A DNA stretch of 21,461 nt, taken from CAYLZW01 sp964388085 (lineage in GTDB: Bacteria; Myxococcota; UBA727; CAYLZW01). Numbering within the stretch: the first letter of the stretch is position 1; each line of letters begins with the position of its first letter. Below, piece after piece: positions 1 to 7,349 of the stretch. The notes below the pieces were generated by a model. That model had not been told where the DNA came from. It did no database searches and saw only the letters and a list, made by a program, of their open reading frames with translations. The position numbers and the translations under genes were made by a program. The DNA lies in the NCBI GenBank assembly GCA_964388085.1, contig CAYLZW010000076.1, positions 1 to 21,461 on the forward strand. The letters run 5' to 3'.

Positions 1-236
1 TCGTTGCCCGCCGGGTAGGCGTCGTCGTGGTGCACGCAGAACAGGAACGGATCGAGCGTCGGCCAGGGCGGCTCGCCGAGGGGGTCCACGCCGAGCACCG
101 CGGAGGCTGCGACGCGCTCGGCGCCCCGCGCGTCCTCGAGCCTGTCCCCGGCCGGATCGCTGCAGGCGGCCGCCGCGGCCCCGGCGCTGACGGCGACGAG
201 GGTCTTCAGGGCATCCCGTCGGTTCACACCGCTCAC
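1..236 (-). CDS. Pirin-like protein with Tat/lipoprotein signal (3' end outside window)
   Basis: Only the N-terminal 75-78 codons are present; the gene runs off the left edge. The start is a twin-arginine type signal (NRRDALKTLV, then an alanine-rich stretch) ending in a lipobox-like AAAAC, so the product is probably an exported lipoprotein. The mature part reads DPFLFCVHHDDAYPAGN, which resembles the beginning of one branch of pirin-family (cupin) proteins as I remember them; the metal-binding cupin motifs would lie outside the window. Two in-frame GTG starts are possible, at 236 (GGAGG only 4 nt upstream) and 227 (13 nt from the same GGAGG). No partner gene is visible on this strand. Pirins are usually cytoplasmic, so an export signal would be unusual. 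The family call rests on a short segment. Confidence 0.55.
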   Translation of the reverse strand, partial: MSGVNRRDALKTLVAVSAGAAAAACSDPAGDRLEDARGAERVAASAVLGVDPLGEPPWPTLDPFLFCVHHDDAYPAGN

Positions 237-399
237 AAAGCCTCCGTTCGCTCCCCTTCCCTGCACATCGCGCAGGGCTCGCGAAGCCTAGCCTACCCCC
301 CCGAGGCTGCGTGCTCTGCAGCGCGCAGGATCCGAGCCGCGCGGTCGCCGCCAGATGCTAGCCTCGCCGGCAGCCACGCGCCCGGGGGGGGAAGGCACC

Positions 400-1170
400 A
401 TGACGACGACGAGCAGCCGAGCGAGCGAAGCGAGGGAGCGCGTGCTCTCGAAGTGGGCCGAGATCAAGGAGCAGGACCCGTTCGGCGTTCTCGGGCTCAG
501 CGCCGAGGCGACGCCCGGGGAGATCAAGGCCGCCTACTTCGCCCTGGCGCGCGAGTTCCACGCCGACGCCTGGGGCGATGTCCCTCTCGGCGACGCGAAG
601 CCGGTGCTCGACCTCGTGTTCGCGCGCGTGGCCGAGGCCTACGACGTGCTGAGCGATCCGCAAAAGCGCGCCGAGCTCGACGCGGAGCGCGCCATCAAGG
701 CCGCGGGCATGAGCACCGATCTCAGCGCGCTGCTGGACGCCGAGCAGGACTTCTCTAAGGGGCGCATGCTGCTCGAGCGCGGCGAGATCACGGCCGCGGC
801 GCGCTTCATCGAGAAGGCCGTGGCGACGAACCCCGGCAACACCGAGTGGCGCGCGCACCACTTGTTCGTCAGTTGGTGGCCCCGGCGCGACAAGGCGGAC
901 GCGCCGCAGCGCATCCAGCAGCTCGAGGCGATCGGGAAGCAGGATGAGCGGCTGCTCGACGCCCTCTACTTCGCCGGCCGGCTGGCGCTCGAGATCGGCG
1001 AGCTCGATCGCGCCGCGCGGCACCTCAAGCACGTGGCGCGGGAGCGGCCCGGGCACGACATGGCGACGCGCGACCTGCGCCTGCTGAGCCGCAAGCTCGA
1101 CGAGCGACACAAGCAGAAGCCCGCGGGCGGTCTGTTCGGCAAGCTCTTCGGCAAGCGCTCCGCCCGGTAG
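400..1170 (+). CDS. J-domain protein with TPR-like C-terminal half
   Basis: The product has 256 residues. Residues 23-90 look like a J domain (DPFGVLGLSAEATPGEIKAA, later VAEAYDVLSDPQKRAELD), the module that docks DnaK/Hsp70 and stimulates its ATPase. The diagnostic HPD tripeptide is HAD here (H54-A55-D56). HPD is needed for Hsp70 stimulation in known J proteins, so the domain may have lost that activity or be structural. Residues about 110-235 form helical TPR-like pairs (FSKGRMLLERGEITAAARFIEKAVATN and ALYFAGRLALEIGELDRAARHL), and the tail is basic with a repeated GGLFGKLFGK motif. ATG 400 is chosen over an upstream in-frame ATG at 355 because a G-rich ribosome binding site lies just before it. 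It stands alone and is divergent from the pirin-like gene. J-TPR proteins of this style are common in myxobacteria. Confidence 0.8.
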   Translation: MTTTSSRASEARERVLSKWAEIKEQDPFGVLGLSAEATPGEIKAAYFALAREFHADAWGDVPLGDAKPVLDLVFARVAEAYDVLSDPQKRAELDAERAIKAAGMSTDLSALLDAEQDFSKGRMLLERGEITAAARFIEKAVATNPGNTEWRAHHLFVSWWPRRDKADAPQRIQQLEAIGKQDERLLDALYFAGRLALEIGELDRAARHLKHVARERPGHDMATRDLRLLSRKLDERHKQKPAGGLFGKLFGKRSAR

Positions 1171-1315
1171 CCGCGCCACGGCGCCAAGGGCGCGAACCGG
1201 CAAGTTGCTCGAGGATCGCGACCTGTACGCACAGGACAAGGCGCGGGTGAGCAGCGCTGCGACGCCGTGGAGATCCACAGACCCCTGGGTCAGTTCGCGC
1301 AACCCTCCGGGGGAG

Positions 1316-1343
1316 GTGTCGAAACTACATGTAGGACAAACAC
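1316..1343. promoter_or_regulatory. Extended palindrome upstream of the thioredoxin-like gene
   Basis: A perfect 10-bp palindrome CTACATGTAG (1325-1334) is flanked at equal distance by GTGT (1316-1319) and ACAC (1340-1343), so both outer arms also pair. It ends 19 nt before the start at 1363. The symmetry and position fit a dimeric repressor or activator operator. No regulator for it is recognised in the window. Confidence 0.35.
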
Positions 1344-1362
1344 CTCACGGCAGGAGCCCCGC

Positions 1363-1776
1363 ATGCCCACCCCCGTCGGTTCTTCGCACATCGCCCCCGT
1401 CCTGGACCGCCGCGCGCCGGCTGCTGCCGCCGACCCCGTGCCGCTCATCCGTCCGGATCAGTTCCGCGAGGTGATCAAGACCGGCGACGTCGTGGTGGAG
1501 TTCTTCAACTTCGGCTGCCCCTACTGCCGCGCCGCCGGCCCCGAGCTCGAGAAGGTGGCCACCGCGAAGCTCGGCAAGGTGAAGTTCGCCAAGATGTCGC
1601 TCGGCGACCCCATGGCGCAGATGCTCGCCGGACAGTTCGGCACGACGCTCTTGCCCGGCTTCGCCATCTTCCGCGGCGGACAGTTCGTCGGCTCTTTCGG
1701 CCGCCAGGGACGCGATCCCGTCACCGCCGACTTCATCAAGGCGAACGTCGAGTACGCCTTCAACTCCATTCGCTGA
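1363..1776 (+). CDS. Thioredoxin-like protein (CPYC)
   Basis: A 137-residue protein with a thioredoxin fold in residues about 25-135. The active site FGCPYC has C52 and C55, and the TTLLPGFAIF segment supplies the expected cis-proline at P98. CPYC is the dithiol sequence of classical glutaredoxins, but length and fold elements are more thioredoxin-like (strand VVVEFFNF before the motif, strand FAIFRGG after the proline). The first 24 residues are low in complexity and there is no signal peptide, so it is probably cytosolic. ATG 1363 has an AGGAG ribosome binding site about 7 nt upstream; the open frame extends further 5' without another good start. A DCC-like thiol protein follows 61 nt downstream on the same strand, suggesting a small redox operon behind the palindrome at 1316-1343. 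Confidence 0.8.
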   Translation: MPTPVGSSHIAPVLDRRAPAAAADPVPLIRPDQFREVIKTGDVVVEFFNFGCPYCRAAGPELEKVATAKLGKVKFAKMSLGDPMAQMLAGQFGTTLLPGFAIFRGGQFVGSFGRQGRDPVTADFIKANVEYAFNSIR

Positions 1777-1837
1777 GCTGCCCTCGCCCCGCCCGCGCCT
1801 CGACCGTTCCGCTGGCTGTTTCGCTCCGGAGCCGACC

Positions 1838-2599
1838 ATGCCGAGCCCGCTCTCGACCCGCCTCAGCAGCGCCCCCATCGCCTTCGTGCCCGCCGCCGCC
1901 CAGCCCGCGGTGGTGACGACGCCGGTCGCGGCAGCTCCGGCGACCGCGGCGCCGGCCGGCTCGGACGCTCCCATCGCCTTTCGTCCGGCGGCCGCTCCTG
2001 TCTCCGTGGACGCGCTGCTCGATCGCTTCGAGGCGCCCGCGCCCGCGGGCACGCCCGCGCCGGCCGTGACGACGACGCCGGTGCCCGAGAAGCTCGAGCG
2101 CCCGGTGCTGCTCTACAACAGCGGCTGCGAGGTCTGTCAGGTGCTGTCCTCGTGGGTGAAGGCGGCGGACCTGAAGGGGGACGATCTCATCGACGAGCGC
2201 CCGCTGCCGAACGACCCGGCCGCGCTCGCGCGCATTCATCCGGGCCTCGACATCTGGCAGGCCTATGAAGAGATCCACGTCGTCATGCCGGACGGCCGCC
2301 TGCTCAAGGGAGGCGCGGCCATCGCCGAGGTGCTGAAGCGCCTGCCGCACACGAGCTGGCTGTCGGGCGCGCTCGAGCTCGAGCTGTTCGGCACGAAGCC
2401 TGGCGTCGCCGCGCTGCACGCCGCCTACAAGCTCCTCGACGCCATCCGCCCGGCCATCGGCTGCTCGAGCTGCGGCGGCGGGCCGGTGGCGTGGTGGGCC
2501 AAGCCCATCCAGTGGACGGCCAACGCCGTGAAGTGGCTGCTCGGCAAGGGGCACGAGGAAGCGCCCGCCGCGGCGGCGCGCACGGCCGCCGGCGAGTAG
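1838..2599 (+). CDS. DCC/DUF393-like thiol-disulfide oxidoreductase family protein with extra CSSC motif
   Basis: A 253-residue protein in two parts. Residues 1-85 are rich in Ala, Pro and Val and contain two copies of an APIAFxPAAA motif (residues 12-21 and 44-53), probably a disordered linker. Residues about 87-205 resemble the DCC (DUF393, YuxK-like) family: a beta strand PVLLYNSGCEVC with C97 and C100, then the helix-rich part with HVVMPDGRLLKGGAAIAEVL that matches the conserved G-A region of the family. In typical members the first motif is DGxCxxC; here it is NSGCEVC. A second pair, C209-x2-C212 followed by GGG, lies near the C terminus and could bind metal or form a second redox disulfide. 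GGAG lies about 8 nt before ATG 1838. It sits in line with the thioredoxin-like gene and ends tail to tail with the exported Cys-rich gene. Confidence 0.65.
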   Translation: MPSPLSTRLSSAPIAFVPAAAQPAVVTTPVAAAPATAAPAGSDAPIAFRPAAAPVSVDALLDRFEAPAPAGTPAPAVTTTPVPEKLERPVLLYNSGCEVCQVLSSWVKAADLKGDDLIDERPLPNDPAALARIHPGLDIWQAYEEIHVVMPDGRLLKGGAAIAEVLKRLPHTSWLSGALELELFGTKPGVAALHAAYKLLDAIRPAIGCSSCGGGPVAWWAKPIQWTANAVKWLLGKGHEEAPAAAARTAAGE

Positions 2600-2642
2600 C
2601 AGACGACCCTGCGCCTCGGGCGGTGCGCTCCGCGCTCGAGCA

Positions 2643-2951
2643 TCAGTACGCGATCGCCTGTTGTGTCGCGGCCGGTGCGGGCAGCTCCGCGCCCGTGGAC
2701 GCGCTCACGATGGGCCCGTCGATGCCGACGCAGAGAAAGCAGATGCAGCCGCCGTTGACGGCGTCCCAGAACTCGGGCGTGTCCGCGAAGCTGGCGCAGC
2801 ACACGGCGGGCACGAGGAAGCAGGGGCAGACGAGGCAGGGAAACGCGCCGAGGGCGTCTCCAAGCATGGAGTCACAGTCCGCGCGCGCCTCGCTGGCGAC
2901 GCTCAGGAAGAGGGCGCAGAGGAACCCGCACAGCGCCGCACGCTTGGCCAT
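2643..2951 (-). CDS. Small exported Cys-rich protein
   Basis: The product has 102 residues and a clear Sec-type signal peptide (MAKRAALCGFLCALFLSV, cleavage probably after ASEARA at residue 24). The mature chain of about 78 residues has nine cysteines: C26, C39, C42, C44, C51, C52, C69, C71 and C74, grouped in two clusters (CxxCxC...CC and CxCxxC). I recognise no family. The clusters could bind metal or form disulfides in the envelope. ATG 2951 has no strong ribosome binding site, but it is the only start that keeps the signal peptide. It is transcribed toward the DCC-like gene with 43 nt between the two stops, so the link to the thiol genes is by position only. Confidence 0.6.
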   Translation of the reverse strand: MAKRAALCGFLCALFLSVASEARADCDSMLGDALGAFPCLVCPCFLVPAVCCASFADTPEFWDAVNGGCICFLCVGIDGPIVSASTGAELPAPAATQQAIAY

Positions 2952-3062
2952 AGCGGCAGGATAGCGCGCTTCCGGCTGGCCGCCCCCAGACGCCGCTCGA
3001 GCGGGACAGGCACCTCCGGCAGGCCGCCGGATCCGACGCCGCTCCGAAAAACGTCACGCGCC

Positions 3063-3089
3063 TGTCGATCCCGGGGGGCCTCGTTCGTC
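3063..3089 (+). promoter_or_regulatory. Putative ECF42-type promoter of the DGPF-sigma operon
   Basis: TGTCGA at 3063-3068 (-35) and CGTC at 3086-3089 (-10) are separated by 17 nt. As I remember the literature, ECF42 promoters have TGTCGA at -35 and a CGA/TC-type -10 element. The first gene starts 70 nt downstream. The same signature with the same spacing precedes the double-DGPF gene on the minus strand (13965-13991). Confidence 0.6.
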
Positions 3090-3159
3090 GTTCTTGAGAG
3101 CCGGACAGAGCCGGTCTCTACAAACCCAAGAGGGGCCGAAGCCCCCGAAGGAGCGAACG

Positions 3160-3585
3160 ATGCGTTTCATGATTCTGATCAAGTCCACCCCCGACACCGA
3201 GAGCAACGCGACGCCGAGCACGGAGATGCTCGCCGAGATGGGCACGTTCAACGAGGAGCTCGTCAAGGCCGGCGTCATGATCGCGGGCGAGGGCCTGCAC
3301 CCGAGCTCGAAGGGCGCGCGCGTGAAGTTCTCGGGCCCGAAGCGGACGGTGATCGACGGTCCGTTCACCGAGGCCAAGGAGCTGATCGCGGGCTTCTGGA
3401 TCTGGCAGCTCGACTCGCTCGACGAGGCCAAGGAGTGGGTCAAGCGCATCCCGAACCCCACCGGCGAGGAGTCGGAGGTGGAGATCCGGCAGGTGTTCGA
3501 GTCGGAGGAGTTCGGCGAGGTGATGACGCCCGAGCTGCGCGCGCAGGAGGACCGCCTGCGTCAGCAGATCCAGGCGCAGCAGTAG
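3160..3585 (+). CDS. YCII-related DGPF-domain protein 1
   Basis: A 141-residue protein with one YCII-related (DGPF) domain: the MRFMILIKS start strand, the AGVMIAGEGLHP segment with H47, and the name-giving DGPF at residues 66-69 followed by TEAKELIAGFW. The last 25 residues are a charged helix (ELRAQEDRLRQQIQAQQ). DGPF proteins are small ferredoxin-like-fold proteins of unproven biochemical role that are typically encoded beside ECF42 sigma factors, as here. ATG 3160 has GGAG at 3150-3153. The next DGPF gene starts 30 nt after the stop, followed by the sigma factor, so all three probably share the promoter at 3063-3089. Confidence 0.9.
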   Translation: MRFMILIKSTPDTESNATPSTEMLAEMGTFNEELVKAGVMIAGEGLHPSSKGARVKFSGPKRTVIDGPFTEAKELIAGFWIWQLDSLDEAKEWVKRIPNPTGEESEVEIRQVFESEEFGEVMTPELRAQEDRLRQQIQAQQ

Positions 3586-3615
3586 TCGTTCGGCGCGCGG
3601 CGACAGGAGGCCAGC

Positions 3616-4026
3616 ATGCGTTTCATGATGTTGATGATCCCGAAGGGCTACGAGAGCGCGGCGCCGGGCGACCTGCCGGACACGGACGCCATGATCGCGA
3701 TGACGAAATACAACGAGTCCCTGCAGCAGGCGGGCGTGCTGCTGGCGGTGGACGGGCTCCAGCCGCCGTCGACGGGGGCGCGCGTGACCTTCGCCGGCGG
3801 CAGGCCAAAGGTCACCGACGGCCCGTTCGCGGAGGCCAAGGAGGTGCTCGGCGGCTACTGGCTCATCGAGGTGAAGTCGAAGGAGGAGGCCATCGAGTGG
3901 GCCAAGCGCTGCCCGGCGGGTGAGCACGAGACCATCGAGGTTCGCCAGGTGCAGGAGATGGCGGACTTCCCGGCGGACGTGCAGCAGGCCCTGCGCGGCG
4001 CCGAGCGCCAACAACCGCGGGCGTGA
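3616..4026 (+). CDS. YCII-related DGPF-domain protein 2
   Basis: A 136-residue paralogue of the preceding protein: MRFMMLMIPK start, DGLQP in place of GLHP (Q49 replaces the histidine), then DGPF at residues 68-71 with AEAKEVLGGYW. The ribosome binding site ACAGGAGG lies 4-7 nt before ATG 3616. It is the middle gene of a DGPF-DGPF-sigma set, with 33 nt to the sigma factor start. The loss of the histidine seen in copy 1 means the two may not be interchangeable. Their biochemical activity is unknown, and a link to sigma factor function is inferred from conserved neighbourhoods of this family. Confidence 0.9.
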   Translation: MRFMMLMIPKGYESAAPGDLPDTDAMIAMTKYNESLQQAGVLLAVDGLQPPSTGARVTFAGGRPKVTDGPFAEAKEVLGGYWLIEVKSKEEAIEWAKRCPAGEHETIEVRQVQEMADFPADVQQALRGAERQQPRA

Positions 4027-4059
4027 CGGCGGCGGTGAGGTTTGCTTTAGTCCGGCGTC

Positions 4060-5331
4060 GTGACGACGTCGGACACCCACCGCGCCATCGAAGCCGTCTG
4101 GCGTATCGAGTCGGCCAAGGTGATCGCGAGCCTCGCCCGCATGGTGCGGGACGTCGGCCTCGCGGAGGAGCTCGCGCAGAGCGCTCTCGTCACCGCCCTC
4201 GAGAAGTGGCCCGAGGCCGGCGTGCCGGACAAGCCGGGCGCCTGGCTCCTGGCCACGGCTAAAAACCGCGCGCTGGACCACCTGCGGCGCGGCGCGATGT
4301 TGAACCGGAAGCACGAGGAGCTCGGTCACGCGATCGAGGCGCGGCAGATGACCCCTCCGGACCTCGAGGCCGCGCTCGCCGACGAGGTCGGCGACGAGCT
4401 CCTGCGCCTCGTGTTCACCGCCTGTCACCCCGTGCTCCCGTCGGAGGCGCGCGTGGCGCTGACGCTGCGGCTGCTCGGCGGGCTTAGCACCGAGGAGATC
4501 GCGCGCGCGTTCCTCGTGCCGGCGAAGACGGTGGCGCAGCGCATCGTTCGCGCCAAGCGCACGCTGGCCGAGGCCAAGGTCCCCTTCGAGGTGCCGCGCG
4601 GGCCCGCGCTCAAGGAGCGCCTGTCCTCGGTGCTCGAGGTCATCTACCTGATCTTCAACGAGGGCTACTCCGCGACCGCGGGCGAGGACTGGATGCGCCC
4701 GGCGCTGTGCGAGGACGCGCTCCGCCTCGGCCGCATCCTCGCCGGGCTCGCGCCCGAGGAGCCCGAGGTGCATGGCCTCGTGTCCCTCATGGAGATCCAG
4801 GCCTCCCGCGTGAACGCGCGCAGCGGACCTTCGGGGGAGCCGGTGCTGCTGCTCGAGCAGCGCCGCTCGCGCTGGGATCACCTGCTCATCCGCCGCGGGC
4901 TGAAGGCGCTCGAGCGCGCGGAGTCGCTCACGCCCGGTGACCGCGGGCCGTACACGCTGCAGGCCGCCCTGGCCGCGTGCCACGCGCGCGCGCGCACCGC
5001 GGAGGAGACCGACTGGGCGCGAATCGCGGATCTCTACGACGAGCTGCTGGCCCTGACGCCCTCGCCCATCGTCGAGCTGAACCGAGCGGTGGCCGTCTCC
5101 ATGGCGCGCGGGCCCGCGGCAGGGCTCGAGCTGGTCGACGCGCTGAGCGCGGAGCCGCAGCTCCAGGGCTATCACCTGCTGCCGAGCGTCCGCGCCGATC
5201 TGCTGGCGAAGCTCGGGCGCTACGACGAGGCCCGCGCGGAGCTCGAGCGCGCCGCCGCCCTGACGCAGAACGAGCGGGAGCGCGCGCTGCTCGAAAGGCG
5301 CGCCGCCGCGCTGCAGGCCCCCCCGTCGTGA
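4060..5331 (+). CDS. ECF42-type RNA polymerase sigma factor with C-terminal TPR-like extension
   Basis: A 423-residue protein, twice the length of a simple ECF sigma factor. Residues about 8-77 are sigma region 2 (AEELAQSALVTALEKW, then PGAWLLATAKNRALDHLRR), and residues about 115-170 are region 4 with a helix-turn-helix (LSTEEIARAFLVPAKTVAQR). From about residue 185 comes the long helical extension with the YLIFNEGY signature and TPR-like helices that characterises group ECF42 (formerly COG4941). In studied members this extension is needed for activity and no classical anti-sigma factor is encoded nearby, which fits here. The start is GTG 4060, 33 nt after the second DGPF gene; no strong ribosome binding site is seen. 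The presumed target promoters are 3063-3089 (its own operon) and 13965-13991. The nearby tRNA-Arg has its own promoter. Confidence 0.9.
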   Translation: MTTSDTHRAIEAVWRIESAKVIASLARMVRDVGLAEELAQSALVTALEKWPEAGVPDKPGAWLLATAKNRALDHLRRGAMLNRKHEELGHAIEARQMTPPDLEAALADEVGDELLRLVFTACHPVLPSEARVALTLRLLGGLSTEEIARAFLVPAKTVAQRIVRAKRTLAEAKVPFEVPRGPALKERLSSVLEVIYLIFNEGYSATAGEDWMRPALCEDALRLGRILAGLAPEEPEVHGLVSLMEIQASRVNARSGPSGEPVLLLEQRRSRWDHLLIRRGLKALERAESLTPGDRGPYTLQAALAACHARARTAEETDWARIADLYDELLALTPSPIVELNRAVAVSMARGPAAGLELVDALSAEPQLQGYHLLPSVRADLLAKLGRYDEARAELERAAALTQNERERALLERRAAALQAPPS

Positions 5332-5395
5332 CGCGAGCGCCGCGGTCGTTTGCGCGCCTCGTTGGTCCTTCGGAGCTCGACGTCGCGTTCCCCGC

Positions 5396-5425
5396 TTGAC
5401 GGCGGCTTCAGGAAGGCGCGATACG
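5396..5425 (+). promoter_or_regulatory. Promoter of tRNA-Arg
   Basis: TTGACG at 5396-5401 and GATACG at 5420-5425, spaced by 18 nt, form a housekeeping-type promoter. The expected transcription start (about 5432-5435) falls at or just before the tRNA 5' end. Confidence 0.55.
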
Positions 5426-5434
5426 GGCGCGTAG

Positions 5435-5511
5435 GCACCCGTAGCTCAGCTGGATAGAGCATCTGGCTTCGAACCAGAGGGTCGGAGGTTCGAATCCTTC
5501 CGGGTGCGCCA
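5435..5511 (+). tRNA. tRNA-Arg (anticodon TCG), reconstituted at an element junction
   Basis: A 77-nt cloverleaf with encoded CCA. The acceptor stem GCACCCG pairs with CGGGTGC (5501-5507), the anticodon stem is TCTGG/CCAGA, and the loop CTTCGAA gives anticodon TCG, reading CGA. The T arm contains GGTTCGAATCC. The 3' part from 5467 onward is an exact copy of 13095-13139, so after integration the functional tRNA has a chromosomal 5' half and an element-borne 3' half. A promoter precedes it and a new terminator follows at 5518. Confidence 0.97.
5467..5511 (+). repeat. attL: 45-bp direct repeat within tRNA-Arg
   Basis: Identical over 45 bases to 13095-13139. The identity begins at the first base of the anticodon loop and ends with the CCA; the next bases differ on both sides. 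This is the usual geometry of a tyrosine-integrase element that crosses over at a tRNA anticodon loop and restores the tRNA. Confidence 0.95.
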
Positions 5512-5517
5512 CGGAGA

Positions 5518-5539
5518 CCCCCGAGCGATCGGGGGTTTT
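5518..5539 (+). terminator. Element-supplied terminator behind tRNA-Arg
   Basis: The stem CCCCCGA (5518-5524) and TCGGGGG (5529-5535) with loop GCGA is followed by TTTT. It lies inside the element, so it replaces the native terminator, now found at 13145-13169. Confidence 0.85.
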
Positions 5540-6767
5540 CCTTTGGACCCGAGCCGCCTCGTGCTGGGGTTCTCGGCGTTCTGCGTCGAACCCCAGCGCT
5601 CGACCCCAGCAGGCGCGTCGAGGACCGCGAGCGCCGCCCGCAACGCCTTGTGCTTCTCCTCGACCGTGACCTCGCTGTAGTGCTCGGTCATCGCCTGGGT
5701 GGCGTGCCCCGTCATCGCACGCGTCACGTCTCGCCGGCCGCCTGCCGCGCGAGGTTGTTGAACGTGCGCCGCATGGTGTGGCTACTCACGTGCTTGTCCA
5801 CGCCGCCGCGGGCGGCTGCCCGCCGCAGCGGGTTCTTCAGCATGCTGGGGCTCCGGTACGTGCCCGTCCGCGACGGAAACACGAGCGGGTGGTCCGGCAG
5901 CCGTTGGCTGAGCCACTCGCGGTGCTCGTCGAGGATGGCCTTGACGGTCGGGTGCAACGGGACGCTCCTCGCCGTTCGCGTCTTGGTCTTGCCCACGATG
6001 CCGTTCACCTGGGAGCGCCGGACGTGGATGAGGCCTCGCACCTCGTCGATGTCCCCCCACGTCAGCGCGCTCAGCTCGCCGAAGCGCATGCCCGTCGTGA
6101 AGCCCAGCCACACCATCGCCCTCACATCGGGCGACTCGGGCTCGGCGCCTTCGAGCAGGCGCACGAGCTCGTCCTGCGTGAGCACCTCCTTCGGCTTCTC
6201 GTCATTGCCGCGAACGTGGAACCGCACGCCCAGCGTCGGGTCCTTGTCGAGGTCGCAGAGGACGAGCGCGTCCTTCAGCAGCGTGCGGAGCGTCCCCCAC
6301 GCGCCCTTCAGGGTCGCCTTCGCGTAAGGCTTCCCGTGGTGGCGCATGTCGCTGAGCGACTCCATCCAGGCGACCACGTGCGCGCGCTCGACGTCGCACA
6401 CGCGCATGTCCGCCATAGACGGGAGGATGAAGCGCTCCAGCATGTCGACCCTTCCCTTGATGACGTGAGCCCGGTTGCGGCCGGTCCTGGTCAAGTGCAC
6501 GAGCCATCGCTTCGCGAAGTCCCCGACGGTCTCTGTGCTGCGGTTCTGCTTCACGACGATGCGCGCGGCCCCGTCGTCGAGCTCTGCGGCGAGATGGGCG
6601 CGGAGCTCCTCGCGGGCGGCGATGGCCTCGGTGAGCGTGCCCATCACCTTGCGTTCCTTCTCTCGCTGTCTCCCTGTGGTTGGGTCGCGTGTGGTCACGC
6701 GCACCGTGTACTGGTCCTTGCCGTCCCGGCGGATTCCGGGATGCGGCGTCCTGTTGCCGTTCCTCAT

Positions 6768-7349
6768 GGTGTTTCTCCTCGTGGGATGACGAGGCGCACG
6801 ACGAGGACACGGGTCGTTCCGCGTCCAGTGTAGCGACTTGGGGGAGCTAGCGGTCGAGGTCGTTCCGGCGGGAGAGCGCGAGCCGAGACAGGCCGGCCAT
6901 GCCGTGCGCGGGTCGTGGTGAAGCCACCCGACACGCGAGCCGGTTGGTCCACTCGGCAAGCTGGGACGAGGGCTTTCGGCATCGCCATCTCCGGCTCATC
7001 TCGCGCCTAGGGCCCACGAGTTGCGGTCCACGGCACGACGCGGCGCTCCGGGCTCGACCTCCTACGTATAAGTGCTCGCCACTCGGCGTTCTTGACCACG
7101 AATCGCGTAAGTCCGCGATATGTCACGGATCAGGCAGCACGGCTGGAGCCCCGCGCCGCACCGCACGGCCGCTCCGCGAAACAGGCTGAGACGGGTCCCT
7201 GTCGCGCGCCCCGACCGAAGCGCCGCGACCGGCGGCAACGAGAGCGAAGGCGGTCCGCCCCGGCAAATCGGAGGCTCTGTCCTAGTGCGCGCTCGCTGAT
7301 AGCATTGGGGTCGGCCGGCTCTGGCCGTTTACTCGTCGGCGGTGAAGTG
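6768..7349. other. 582-nt stretch without a convincing gene, inside the element
   Basis: Open frames here are short, lack ribosome binding sites and resemble no protein I know. It holds the integrase promoter region on the minus strand and the leader of the membrane-protein gene on the plus strand. An inverted repeat lies at 7102-7119, with a TTGACC hexamer just upstream (7092-7097) but no good -10 partner. An in-frame 5' extension of the membrane-protein gene begins at 7092 but is rich in Arg and Pro and does not look coding. Confidence 0.5.
7102..7119. repeat. Short inverted repeat ATCGCG-N6-CGCGAT
   Basis: Perfect 6-bp arms (7102-7107 and 7114-7119) around TAAGTC, about 230 nt before the membrane-protein gene. 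It could be an operator or an integrase/excisionase accessory site, but it is short and may be chance in GC-rich DNA. Confidence 0.3.

Larger units (their letters stand above)
5446..6767 (-). pseudogene. int: Tyrosine integrase of the element, frameshifted before the catalytic His/Tyr
   Basis: From ATG 6767 (GAGGAG 7 nt upstream) the frame encodes 347 residues: an N-terminal arm-type domain (DQYTVRVTTRDPTTGRQREK), a core-binding SAM-like domain (about 80-185) and most of the catalytic domain with R228 (TTGMRFGEL) and H330-x-x-R333 (HTMRRTF). The frame then stops at 5724-5726. The missing end continues in a second frame from about 5728: TRAMTGHATQAMTEHYSEV has the box histidine (GH) and the nucleophilic tyrosine. 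Adding one base near 5728 would rejoin the two parts. As written, the first product lacks the tyrosine and cannot recombine DNA. The second frame runs through the tRNA in antisense and stops at 5446. A sequencing error or, less likely, programmed frameshifting is the alternative to true decay. Confidence 0.85.

Noticed and set aside
3118..5175. 685-codon open frame on the minus strand
   Set aside because: Antisense to the DGPF-sigma operon. Its composition is Arg/Leu/His-rich, as expected for the opposite strand of GC-rich codons, and no domain is visible.
5778..6833. 351-codon open frame on the plus strand
   Set aside because: Antisense to the integrase, whose own frame has clear catalytic motifs.
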